Translations under genes and position numbers: made by a program
NCBI GenBank assembly: GCA_002718155.1
Contig: PBDS01000024.1
Coordinates: 42,831 to 76,376 of the forward strand
DNA: 33,546 bases
Reading direction: 5' to 3'
DNA from: Pseudomonadota bacterium
GTDB taxonomy: Bacteria; Pseudomonadota; Gammaproteobacteria; Arenicellales; UBA868
Shown here: one piece after another, positions 19,370 through 28,437 of the stretch
Position numbering within the stretch: position 1 is the stretch's first letter
Layout of the letters: every line of letters begins with the position of its first letter
Notes under the pieces: generated by a model
Database searches by the model: none
The model's input: only the letters and a program-made list of their open reading frames with translations
Told to the model about the DNA's origin: nothing

Positions 19370-20434
19370 CTATCCGTCGACCGTTGTCATCCATTGATGC
19401 CTATCCTCGAGTTCACCATGCTGAATACCCAGAATCTGGTCATATAAAGCCGGACATAGATCGTCATTTGACGCCTCAGGTAGGCAGATATCATTGCCTA
19501 GATAATTAATTCGCCCGATAGGCACCACCACGGACGCCGTACCGGCCCCAAAGGATTCCTGGAGTGTCCCTGCTGCCTCAGCATCAACCAGTTCCTCCAT
19601 CAAAACCCGCCGTTCCAGGCACGGAATACCTTGTTCCTTGAGCAGTGTTAAAACACTGTCTCGAGTGACGCCGGGCAAAATGGTACCCCCGAGTTCGGGT
19701 GTTACAACTGTTTCCCCCAGGCGGAAAAAGATATTCATCTGCCCGGCTTCCTCTACAAAGCGGTGTGACTGACCATCTAGCCAAAGTATTTGATCGTATC
19801 CCTGATTGACACTGTCATTTATTGGCCGCAGTGTCACAGCGTAATTACTGGCTGTTTTTGCATACCCTGTGCCGCCCGGCGCTGCTCGGGTAAAGCGCTC
19901 CTCCGCCTTTAGATACAGTCTTGATCTCGACTGGGCGAAGTATTCACAAACCGGGGAGGTAAAGATGACCAGCATATATGATGCGGAAGGTCGAACCGCC
20001 AGATGGCCCTCGGTTGCGATCACAATGGGCCTGACGTATAACGCCTCACCGCGATTCGAAGGCGCCCACTCCTGATCCAGTTTCACCAACTCGGTGATTG
20101 CATCGATAAATATTCGCCTGTCCAGTACCGGAATGCACAGTCGCTCGCAGGAATCCTGGAGTCGATCAGCATTCTTGTCCATTCGGAATAGTCGCACCCT
20201 GCCATCTTTAGTGCCCCGAAAGGCCTTCAGGCCCTCGAAAACGGTCTGCCCATAGTGCAACGCCAACGACGCCGGACTCATCGGGATAGGTTCAAAGGGT
20301 CCAATCTTTGGCTCACTCCAGTTGCCCTCTTCGAACTTGCAGGTCACCATGTGGTCAGAAAACACGTCGCCAAAGCCCAGGTTCATAAAATCGGCATCCG
20401 CCAATCGGCTTGCCGCTACTTTTTCAACTTGCAT
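19370..20434 (-). CDS. ilvE: Branched-chain amino acid aminotransferase, long (type II, ~354 aa) form
   Basis: LALHYGQTVFEGLKAFRG, AAPGGTGYAKTASNYA, EEAGQMNIFFRLG, LPGVTRDSVL, FGAGTASVVVPI. Confidence 0.93.
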   Translation of the reverse strand: MQVEKVAASRLADADFMNLGFGDVFSDHMVTCKFEEGNWSEPKIGPFEPIPMSPASLALHYGQTVFEGLKAFRGTKDGRVRLFRMDKNADRLQDSCERLCIPVLDRRIFIDAITELVKLDQEWAPSNRGEALYVRPIVIATEGHLAVRPSASYMLVIFTSPVCEYFAQSRSRLYLKAEERFTRAAPGGTGYAKTASNYAVTLRPINDSVNQGYDQILWLDGQSHRFVEEAGQMNIFFRLGETVVTPELGGTILPGVTRDSVLTLLKEQGIPCLERRVLMEELVDAEAAGTLQESFGAGTASVVVPIGRINYLGNDICLPEASNDDLCPALYDQILGIQHGELEDRHQWMTTVDG

Positions 20435-20473
20435 ATTCCGCCCCGTGGCTTTTCGCTACTGGTTGATTATTAC

Positions 20474-21001
20474 TTAGTCCGAAATGTTTGAGCGTATCGC
20501 TTCGATTAACGTGTCTAGCTCGTCGCCAGACAATGCTCCGCCTTTGCTGAAAATCAGCCGTCCGTCCGGATCGAATGCCAAAACGTGGTAGCTTTGGTCG
20601 AGCAATCCCCAAGCATTGACCAGCAGTTTGTCTGCGTCTCTGACATATATCGTCTTCGGGTACTTTTTTTGTTTCTTCTTCAGCATGGTATCGATGACAA
20701 AATTCGGTTTCCATGAAGCACCTAGGTTAATCATCGCAATCGATTTGAGTCTATCTGCTGGAAAGGCGGCCTCTTTCAAAGCCACCTCGACGTGCTCATT
20801 CTCCTTCACTTCGTCGGGATCCACATACATCAATATATGCACGACCCCCGTCAGCTCTGTACTACTCCAAGGGCTACCATCGACTCGGCCACCGGCAGTA
20901 CCCGACAATTCAACAACTGGTGGCTTCTGGTTGAGTGTGATCTCGGCGGCACTCGCTATCACTGATCCGATCAGGACGAGCAGTGAAATAAAGATTTTCA
21001 T
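20474..21001 (-). CDS. ytfJ: YtfJ-family periplasmic protein (thioredoxin-like fold)
   Basis: Signal-like MKIFISLLVLIGSVIASAAE; GVVHILMYVDPDEVKEN...FPADRLKSIAMINLGASWKPNFVIDTMLKKKQKKYPKTIYVRDADKLLVNAWGL. Start at 21001 preferred over 21085. Confidence 0.85.
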   Translation of the reverse strand: MKIFISLLVLIGSVIASAAEITLNQKPPVVELSGTAGGRVDGSPWSSTELTGVVHILMYVDPDEVKENEHVEVALKEAAFPADRLKSIAMINLGASWKPNFVIDTMLKKKQKKYPKTIYVRDADKLLVNAWGLLDQSYHVLAFDPDGRLIFSKGGALSGDELDTLIEAIRSNISD

Positions 21002-21270
21002 GTTCACTCCAATTCTTGTAAAAGCACTAGGATCTCGATTCCTATATCTCGAGCCACTGTTTTTTCCGGAATCTACAATACTCATAGTCAGCAGGAAATT
21101 CTTGCCTGTTCGAGCGCTCCGTGACCTATTCGTCTCTCCTCTTCCCTTTCACCAAGTACCGTCTCCCGATTACCGAAGCATCATTATCCTGGTAAAAACG
21201 TTCGACCCACTTTTCCATCTCATTCGAAAGTACGGCAAACTGACTCATCCTTTCGCACCCATCATAACAT

Positions 21271-22359
21271 TCAGAGAGTTAACCGCACATTTCGGCGCAT
21301 TTGGCCGCACTTTCGTATGCATACCGGGTTGTTACCGTTTTCCCAGGCAGATCGATAAATACTGATAAAGGGTTCCTCCGTAAGAATCTCCTCCAGTGGT
21401 CTTTGAAGAATATTGTGGTTCTCGGGTCTGTGGCTGGCGCGCAGGTACATCTGCTTTTCGTCATCAGAGCCTTGAATCCAGCAACAGGCCGACACACTGC
21501 CATCTGCAACTATATAGGGCCTGTTTTGGATCGCAGACTTGCACTTGATGCCATTGACGTGCAAAGAGTCGCGGTTCTCGATGTACGACGTCGCACTGAC
21601 ATCGACATCCGGTTGACCAGTGTTCCGTCTCAGATCAACTGCCGGCATGGTTGACGGTTCGAGGCATCGAATATTACCGTCTGGTGCCTGGTATTCAAAC
21701 CGTTTCTCTTTTCCAAACCGGATAGTATCGATCAGCTTGAAATTGCTGAAACCCAACTGCCGACTCAAAGTCACGGCTTCTTCCACTTGGTGCTGGTTGT
21801 GCCTGAAAACAATAAAATGCCACTCACCTGTTGCGCCGCTGTCGAGATAGTGCCGAGCATTTTCCATGATCTTGGAAAATCGGGTGTTGACCCGATAAAG
21901 GTGGTTGGTATCTTCCAGCCCATCGATATGGAACTCCACTAATGAGTCGTTTCTTCTGAATATCTCGCCCAATTGCCGCCACCACTTTGCGTTTCGCAGG
22001 CCGCCATTGGTCGAGAGAGTGACGATCACGCCCTGCGCCACGAAGTACTCACAGATCTCCAGACACTGACTCGCGGCCGGTGGATCGCCCAACCCGCCAC
22101 AGAGATCGATCTGCAGAATCCGGCGACAGATCTTCGGCGTGAAGGCCTTGCAGATGTCGCCGAGAGTGAGCTCGATATTCTTGACCTTTGCCCTGTCAGG
22201 CCTGCAACGATCAGCCGGCTGAGTCCGGCCACACATCGGGCAGGCGGCATTACACTTGTCCGTTAGCTCAAGATGGAAAAGTAAAATCCGTTCAAGGTCG
22301 AACATAGGCCGCTGGAGCGAAATCGCCGTGTCGAATTGCCTCAAAGCCACCTGAACCAA
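21271..22359 (-). CDS. Radical SAM protein with SPASM/twitch-like C-terminal cysteines, unknown substrate
   Basis: HLELTDKCNAACPMCGRTQ (CX3CX2C), LCGGLGDPPAA, VTLSTNGGLRN, FHIDGLEDTNHLYRVNTRF; C-terminal CKSAIQNRPYIVADGSVSACCWI...CIRKCGQ. Confidence 0.87.
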   Translation of the reverse strand: MVQVALRQFDTAISLQRPMFDLERILLFHLELTDKCNAACPMCGRTQPADRCRPDRAKVKNIELTLGDICKAFTPKICRRILQIDLCGGLGDPPAASQCLEICEYFVAQGVIVTLSTNGGLRNAKWWRQLGEIFRRNDSLVEFHIDGLEDTNHLYRVNTRFSKIMENARHYLDSGATGEWHFIVFRHNQHQVEEAVTLSRQLGFSNFKLIDTIRFGKEKRFEYQAPDGNIRCLEPSTMPAVDLRRNTGQPDVDVSATSYIENRDSLHVNGIKCKSAIQNRPYIVADGSVSACCWIQGSDDEKQMYLRASHRPENHNILQRPLEEILTEEPFISIYRSAWENGNNPVCIRKCGQMRRNVRLTL

Positions 22360-22364
22360 GTCTC

Positions 22365-22871
22365 CTATCTAGGGGGGATTCCAGGAATTTTCTGGTACAC
22401 GTAGTACCGTCCCGCTCGAACACCCTCTGGGAGGTCACACTTCTGCCAGTCCATTACCTCAAAACGCTGATCACTGAGAACAACCCCATATTCGGCCATC
22501 AGACCGGAAATCTTGGGGCCTATCTCCCTGGCCAAAGCCTGATCCGCGACCGGGTGGCCACTGCCTATATCACAGTGGGCTAGGACCGCCGAGCCCGCAA
22601 GCCGGCTCGCAATTCCCCCAAGAGTCTCCGATAACTCCCCAATAATCATATAGTTTGGCGGTGGTTGGCAATCTGGATGAGCGGCAACCTTTCTGTCAAA
22701 GACGAATATATCCCTGTCTGGAGCTGCTTCTCGCAGATGATCGTAGGTCCGGCCGTTACCCAATCCAAGCTCAAGGAATGGTCCTGGCATGTGTTCAACA
22801 CGCCGTAAAGCATGATCAATACAGCTTCGCTGTGCATTCAGCCGTCTGATGAAGCTGTCTAGTCTGCTCAC
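22365..22871 (-). CDS. Small class I SAM-dependent methyltransferase (Methyltransf_17/PF12692-like)
   Basis: MSRLDSFIRRLNAQRSCIDHALR...GPFLELGLGNGRTYDHLREAAPDRDIFVFDRKVAAHPDCQPP...HCDIGSG...LPEGVRAGRYYVYQK; 5-nt gap to the radical SAM gene. Confidence 0.8.
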   Translation of the reverse strand: MSRLDSFIRRLNAQRSCIDHALRRVEHMPGPFLELGLGNGRTYDHLREAAPDRDIFVFDRKVAAHPDCQPPPNYMIIGELSETLGGIASRLAGSAVLAHCDIGSGHPVADQALAREIGPKISGLMAEYGVVLSDQRFEVMDWQKCDLPEGVRAGRYYVYQKIPGIPPR

Positions 22872-22962
22872 CGAAGATCACTCAACCCGGGCCGCTGCGA
22901 GATTGTGGCTGGGAGATGGAACACGATGGCAGGAAATGTCGATCAGATGGGGGGTGGGATAA

Positions 22963-23039
<77 letters not shown>

Positions 23040-23058
23040 TGTCGCAAGTTCACCGTTA

Positions 23059-23418
23059 TCAAGGCCCCAAGAGCCCTGAAACCTCACTCAACTCGCTGAT
23101 GATTTTCTCATACAACTCTTTACTATCGTCTGTGCCGCGCTTTCCCTTTTCTTCCTTCAACCGATTGCAGGCACCCCCGATAGTGTAACCTTCCATATAG
23201 AGTAGCCGTCTGATAGTCCTGATCAACTCGACCTCGTGACGCTGGTAGTAGCGCCGATTGCCCCGCCGTTTAACGGGTTGCAGTTGTGGAAATTCCTGCT
23301 CCCAGTAACGGAGGACATGAGGTTTGACCGAACACAATTCGCTGACCTCGCCAATGGTGAAATAACGTTTGCCCGGAATGGGCGGTAGCTCATCAGCGTT
23401 CGGATCAAGCATCGTCAT
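23059..23418 (-). CDS. MerR-family transcriptional regulator (ihfA-linked)
   Basis: [50 protein letters not shown]; overlaps ihfA by 4 nt. Confidence 0.93.
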   Translation of the reverse strand: MTMLDPNADELPPIPGKRYFTIGEVSELCSVKPHVLRYWEQEFPQLQPVKRRGNRRYYQRHEVELIRTIRRLLYMEGYTIGGACNRLKEEKGKRGTDDSKELYEKIISELSEVSGLLGP

Positions 23419-23750
23419 GATCGAATTGCCGTTCCATCCGGTCTGTATTTCGAGTCGTTGTTTGAAGCGATCTTTGCCTTGACTTTCTGGCTGGCCTTGT
23501 AGGTTACGACCCGCCTCGGCGACACCGCTACTTCCTCTCCAGTCTTCGGATTACGTCCCGGTCGGCTTCGCTTATCCCGAACACTGAAGCCACCGAAGCC
23601 CGACAATTTGACACTTTCCCCCCTTTCGAGGGACTCGCGGATCTTCTCAAAAAAGAGCTCTACAAGTTCTTTAGCTTCTCTTTTGTTCAACCCCAACTGT
23701 TCGTACAATGTGTTCGCGAGGTCTGCCTTCGTGACCGTCATCGCACCCAT
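23415..23750 (-). CDS. ihfA: Integration host factor subunit alpha
   Basis: [32 protein letters not shown]...[31 protein letters not shown]; directly downstream of pheT. Confidence 0.96.
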   Translation of the reverse strand: MGAMTVTKADLANTLYEQLGLNKREAKELVELFFEKIRESLERGESVKLSGFGGFSVRDKRSRPGRNPKTGEEVAVSPRRVVTYKASQKVKAKIASNNDSKYRPDGTAIRS

Positions 23751-23768
23751 CCTTCATTGCTGATCGTT

Positions 23769-26150
23769 CTATTGTGTCCTGAGCTCACAGCCCAGTTTAT
23801 GTTTCAGGTGGTCGAGTATACGTTGGATAATCCGCTCAACATCCTGATCGTTAAGATTGCGTGAAGATGCCTGTAAGGTCAAGCCATAAGAAAGAGATTT
23901 TTTGCCTTTTTCAACACCATCACCCTCATATATGTCAAATAACGAGACCCCGGTGAGCATCTGACCCGCAGAGATGCCGATAGCCTGACGAACCGCAGAA
24001 GCGGGCACACCCTTGTCGACCACCAGTGAAAGGTCACGGTTCACCACCGGATAGCGAGAGATGGCGTCAAATGCCGGTAAATTCCAGATGCTGAGAGCGT
24101 TGAGATCCAGTTCGAAAACATATACCGGCTGCTCAATTGAAAAATTCTTCTGTACCGCTGGGTGAAGCCTTCCTATCCAGCCAATGGTTTTTCTTTTTTT
24201 GAAAATTTTCGCCGACTGAGCTGGGTGCAGAGCCGGGTGTTGTCCGGCCTCAAGAACACCGTCTAAGGTTTGGCCAGTTAAATTGAATAGCCCCTCGACG
24301 TGTCCTTTGAGATCAAAAAAATCTACGCTACGGCCTGGTGCGTCCCACTGTTGTCTTGCCAGATCTCCTGTTATCACTCCGGAAACACGGGAAATCTGAC
24401 GTTGCTTGCGAGCACTACCATGAAATACGTTGCCTACTTCAAACAAACGAATTCGACGCCATTGGCGACGATAGTTGGTCGTCAAGCATTGCAGCAGTCC
24501 AGGCAATAAGCTGGTGCGCATCACCGACATATTTGATGCAATAGGGTTAACCAGGGCGATTGCCTTCTCTCCTGGATCTAGTAGCCGCTGGGTGCCAAGA
24601 TCGATAAAACTGTAGGTCATTACCTCCTGGTAGTCGCAATCTACCAGGTAGTCAACGATTCGATCGGGATCGATCTTTGCCTCACGCCGGGAGGCCCAGT
24701 TCACGACGTTCACCGGGCTTCGGATCGGTACTGCATCATAGCCATTGATTCGTGCGACTTCTTCCACTAGATCATGCTCGGCCCGGACATCCACACGGTA
24801 GCTCGGTGGTCTTACTGTCCAGCCACCCGCTTTAGACCTCACCGTCATACCTAGCGAACGCAAAATTGTGGTGACCGAACCTGCAGGAACATCCTGGCCT
24901 AACATTCGCCTGAGCCTTTCCCGGCGTAACGGAATCGAGATAATCTTCGGCAGCGCCTTTTTATCGAGTTCCTCAAATACCGGACCTGGCCTTCCACCAC
25001 TGACATCCAGCAGCAACCTGGTCGCCCGCTCTATCGCGGTTCTCTGAAGCTCCGGGTCGACGGTCCTTTCAAAGCGGAAGGACGCCTCAGTCTGTAATTC
25101 ATATGCCCGCGCTTTAGCCGCGATAATGCCGGGTCTGAAATATGCCGCTTCCAGCATAACCGACGTCGTCTCTGGTCCAATGCCACTTCCTAAGCCACCC
25201 ATTATTCCAGCCAAACCAATTGGTCTCTTGGAATCCGCGATCAACAGCGTGCCCGAAAGTAATGGTATTTTTTTTCCATCAAGTAGTTCCAGGGATTCGT
25301 TACGCCGGGAATGACGGACAACGACCTTCCCTGTGATCTTTTCTCTGTCAAATGCGTGTAATGGCTGTCCTAACTCAAGCATCACGTAGTTGGTAATATC
25401 AACCATTGTATCTATGCTTCTGAGACCACTGCGCCGGAGCCTTTCACGGATCCAATCCGGGGCTCTTCCTTGAGGGCAGATACCCTCAATCACACGGCCG
25501 ACATACCGGGGAGCGTCCTGCGGGGTCTGAATCATGAGTGGCACTTTTACCTTGATGGTTGGGTGCACACGATTCAATTCTGGACCTTGAAGTCTTGTTC
25601 TAGTCATTGCAGCGACTTCACGCGCGACACCACGCACACTAAGGCAATCTCCACGGTTGGGTGTGAGCTCAATATCGATCAGATAGTCATCCAGAGCCAG
25701 GTGATGATTAAGTTCAATACCCTTTTCGGTGTCCGGATCCAGCTCAAGGATTCCTTCAGATCCATCGCTGAGCTCAAGTTCATCAGCTGAGCAGAGCATT
25801 CCAGATGATTGGAATCCGGCTATCTCGGTGATCCGGATGATTTCCCCGCCTGGCAGTCGACTGCCAGGTGTCGCGACAGCTACGCACATTTCGGTTCGCA
25901 GATTTTTCGCACTGCAGACAACGCTCAAAGCGCGTGAGCGCCCGATATCCACTTCGCAGATCTTGAGTCTGTCGGATTCAGGATGGGGTCGCACTGATCT
26001 TATCGAACCTACCTTGATCTTTGGCGATATAGGACTAACCCTTGATACCGATCCGACCTCAAGCCCTATGGTTGTTAAGTTACTGGCTAATTCCTGAGCA
26101 TCCAGATCGAAATCGATCCACTCTCGAAGCCAGTTCAAACTAATGATCAT
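23769..26150 (-). CDS. pheT: Phenylalanine--tRNA ligase beta subunit
   Basis: MIISLNWLREWIDFDLDAQELASNLTTIGLEV, tRNA-binding domain, FDX-ACB C-terminus (YPVVNRDLSLVVDKGVPASAVRQ). Confidence 0.97.
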   Translation of the reverse strand: MIISLNWLREWIDFDLDAQELASNLTTIGLEVGSVSRVSPISPKIKVGSIRSVRPHPESDRLKICEVDIGRSRALSVVCSAKNLRTEMCVAVATPGSRLPGGEIIRITEIAGFQSSGMLCSADELELSDGSEGILELDPDTEKGIELNHHLALDDYLIDIELTPNRGDCLSVRGVAREVAAMTRTRLQGPELNRVHPTIKVKVPLMIQTPQDAPRYVGRVIEGICPQGRAPDWIRERLRRSGLRSIDTMVDITNYVMLELGQPLHAFDREKITGKVVVRHSRRNESLELLDGKKIPLLSGTLLIADSKRPIGLAGIMGGLGSGIGPETTSVMLEAAYFRPGIIAAKARAYELQTEASFRFERTVDPELQRTAIERATRLLLDVSGGRPGPVFEELDKKALPKIISIPLRRERLRRMLGQDVPAGSVTTILRSLGMTVRSKAGGWTVRPPSYRVDVRAEHDLVEEVARINGYDAVPIRSPVNVVNWASRREAKIDPDRIVDYLVDCDYQEVMTYSFIDLGTQRLLDPGEKAIALVNPIASNMSVMRTSLLPGLLQCLTTNYRRQWRRIRLFEVGNVFHGSARKQRQISRVSGVITGDLARQQWDAPGRSVDFFDLKGHVEGLFNLTGQTLDGVLEAGQHPALHPAQSAKIFKKRKTIGWIGRLHPAVQKNFSIEQPVYVFELDLNALSIWNLPAFDAISRYPVVNRDLSLVVDKGVPASAVRQAIGISAGQMLTGVSLFDIYEGDGVEKGKKSLSYGLTLQASSRNLNDQDVERIIQRILDHLKHKLGCELRTQ

Positions 26151-26171
26151 CTGCGACCTGCTCCTATCGGG

Positions 26172-27206
26172 CTAACGAAACTGGTTGAGAAACGCCAGTT
26201 CATTATCGAAAAAAAGACGCAAGTCGTCGACCGCATAACGAAGCATGGTGAGCCTTTCTATGCCCATCCCGAACGCATAGCCGGTATATTTCTCACTGTC
26301 AATTTCAACGTGTCGAAAAACCTCCGGGTGAACCATCCCACAGCCCAGAATCTCCAACCATCCAGTATGTTGGCAGACCCGGCATCCTTTACTGTCGCAG
26401 AACACGCAGCCCATATCGACCTCTGCAGAAGGTTCCGTAAAGGGAAAGTAAGAGGGGCGGAATCGAACAGGCAGGTCTTGTTCAAAGAACTCACGTACAA
26501 AATAGATGAGAATGCCCTTAAGATCCGAGAACGCAACGTCTGTGCCAACAGCCAGCCCTTCTACCTGATTGAACATGGGTGTATGGGTCACATCGGAATC
26601 ACAGCGATAAACACGCCCTGGAGCGATCACCCGGATCGGAAGCTCATGGTTCTTCATATACCGGACCTGCACCGGAGAGGTATGCGTTCTCAGCACCAAA
26701 TCGCTCGTGACGTAGAACGTATCGTGCATCGCGCGGGCCGGATGGTCCTCCGGAATGTTCAAGGCTCCGAAGTTGTGGAAATCATCCTCAATCTCCGGCC
26801 CATCCGCAACATCAAACCCTAAGCGACCGAATATGTTCTTGATCCGCCTGACGGAACGAGTAACCGGGTGAATGCTTCCCTGATTGGCGTTCCGCCCCGG
26901 AAGACTGACATCGATCGCGTCCTCACTGAGTTCCTCATCCCGAACTCGCTCCCCCAGTTGCCCGGCCCTGGCCTTGATAGCGGCTAAAATCGATGCCTTG
27001 GCCTCGTTTACTTTCTGGCCAAATGCTTTTCGTTGAGCCGGTGGGAGTCCCCCAATCTGTTTGAGTCGTTCCGTTACGGAGCCTCGCCTGCCAAGATAAG
27101 AGACTCGGAGCGCCTCGAGTTCGCGATTGCTGACCACCTTAGCTATCGCGGCAAGCGCCTCGTCGACTTCCCCTGCAAGATCAGGATCGGAATTATTGTC
27201 TTTCAA
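26172..27206 (-). CDS. pheS: Phenylalanine--tRNA ligase alpha subunit (TTG start)
   Basis: HPVTRSVRRIKNIFGRLGFDVADGPEIEDDFHNFGALNIPEDHPARAMHDTFYV; start codon is TTG at 27206-27204. Confidence 0.96.
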   Translation of the reverse strand: MKDNNSDPDLAGEVDEALAAIAKVVSNRELEALRVSYLGRRGSVTERLKQIGGLPPAQRKAFGQKVNEAKASILAAIKARAGQLGERVRDEELSEDAIDVSLPGRNANQGSIHPVTRSVRRIKNIFGRLGFDVADGPEIEDDFHNFGALNIPEDHPARAMHDTFYVTSDLVLRTHTSPVQVRYMKNHELPIRVIAPGRVYRCDSDVTHTPMFNQVEGLAVGTDVAFSDLKGILIYFVREFFEQDLPVRFRPSYFPFTEPSAEVDMGCVFCDSKGCRVCQHTGWLEILGCGMVHPEVFRHVEIDSEKYTGYAFGMGIERLTMLRYAVDDLRLFFDNELAFLNQFR

Positions 27207-27224
27207 AGTTGCGCCTGCTGTTAC

Positions 27225-27255
27225 AAAAAAAGGGAAAGGTCGAACGCCTTTCCCT
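27225..27255 (-). terminator. Intrinsic terminator/attenuator between rplT and pheS
   Basis: AGGGAAAGG-CGTTCGA-CCTTTCCCT 9-bp perfect stem followed by T7 on the minus strand, ending 18 nt before the pheS start codon. Confidence 0.85.
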
Positions 27256-27306
27256 GATATTCAGCGATCCGCCGAGCCGGGGCAATAGTCAACCCTGGCA
27301 CCTATT

Positions 27307-27666
27307 TCACGCAGCCAGTGCTTCCTTTGCGCGCTCAGCCAATGAAGCAAACCCGGGTTTATCGTGGACAGCCATATCGGAGAGAATTTTTCGATCGATT
27401 TCTACCGAGGCCATGTTCAAACCGTGAATCATCTGGCTGTAGCTCAGTCCCGATTGCCGAGCCGCAGCGTTAATTCGTACGATCCATAGCGCTCTGAACT
27501 GCCGTTTACGCTGTCGTCGGTCCCTGTACGCGTACTGGCCCGCTTTCATTACGGCCTGCTTTGCGACCTTAAAAACGTTTTTGCGTGCGCCACGATAGCC
27601 CTTAGCACTGGTGAGCACCTTACGGTGCCTGGCTCGTGCGGTCACACTACGCTTGACCCTTGGCAT
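27307..27666 (-). CDS. rplT: 50S ribosomal protein L20
   Basis: [62 protein letters not shown]. Confidence 0.98.
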   Translation of the reverse strand: MPRVKRSVTARARHRKVLTSAKGYRGARKNVFKVAKQAVMKAGQYAYRDRRQRKRQFRALWIVRINAAARQSGLSYSQMIHGLNMASVEIDRKILSDMAVHDKPGFASLAERAKEALAA

Positions 27667-27695
27667 GTTCTTACCTTTCTAAGTGCTATCGCGGC

Positions 27696-27893
27696 TTAAC
27701 TGTATGGCAGCATTCGCTTGATGGCAGGTTGGTCGGAAGCAGCTACAAGCAATGGACTACGCAAGTGCCGCTTACGCTTTGTTGATTTCTTCGTCAACAT
27801 ATGGCTCATATACGATTGGGACCGCTTGAACCGACCGCTGGCCGTGGTCTTGAACCGTTTTGCGGCCCCACGGTTTGTCTTCATTTTTGGCAT
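27696..27893 (-). CDS. rpmI: 50S ribosomal protein L35
   Basis: [45 protein letters not shown]. Confidence 0.97.
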   Translation of the reverse strand: MPKMKTNRGAAKRFKTTASGRFKRSQSYMSHMLTKKSTKRKRHLRSPLLVAASDQPAIKRMLPYS

Positions 27894-27920
27894 TCTAGAT
27901 TCTCCATGATCATTCCCGGC

Positions 27921-28436
27921 TTACCTGCGGGGTGCCAGGACCATGACCATCTGCCGCCCTTCCATTTTGGGCATCTGTTCAACTACTGCGATCTCAGCGA
28001 GGTCGTCCCGGACCCGTTCCAGCATATTCATTCCAAGTTCCTGGTGCGCGAGCTCGCGACCACGGAATCGCAAGGTGACTTTAACCTTGTTTCCTGCATC
28101 CAGAAACCGCGTCAGATTTCTGACCTTGATATCGTAATCGCCGATATCCGTTCCCGGGCGAAACTTGATCTCCTTGACCGTGATCTGTTTCTGCTTCTTT
28201 CGCGATTCCTGCTTTTTTTTCGCTGCAGAGTACAGAAACTTCCCATAATCCATCAAACGACAAACCGGCGGCTCTGCATTTGGCGAGATCTCTACCAGAT
28301 CCAGATCTCGCGCTTCGGCCATCTCCTTGGCCTCGGACACCGACACGATACCCAGTTGCCCTCCACCATCATCGACCAGACGGATGTTGTCGCCAGATAT
28401 ATCCTCGTTGACGCGCTGCTTTTTTGCTACGACTAT
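27921..28436 (-). CDS. infC: Translation initiation factor IF-3, probable ATA start
   Basis: (M)[75 protein letters not shown] 9 nt upstream of ATA at 28436-28434, 1 nt after the thrS stop. Confidence 0.93.
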   Translation of the reverse strand: MVVAKKQRVNEDISGDNIRLVDDGGGQLGIVSVSEAKEMAEARDLDLVEISPNAEPPVCRLMDYGKFLYSAAKKKQESRKKQKQITVKEIKFRPGTDIGDYDIKVRNLTRFLDAGNKVKVTLRFRGRELAHQELGMNMLERVRDDLAEIAVVEQMPKMEGRQMVMVLAPRR

Positions 28437-28437
28437 G

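Noticed and set aside
20616-21365. 249-aa plus-strand ORF
   Set aside because: Antisense to ytfJ and the radical SAM 3' end; no recognisable motif, composition typical of a shadow ORF.
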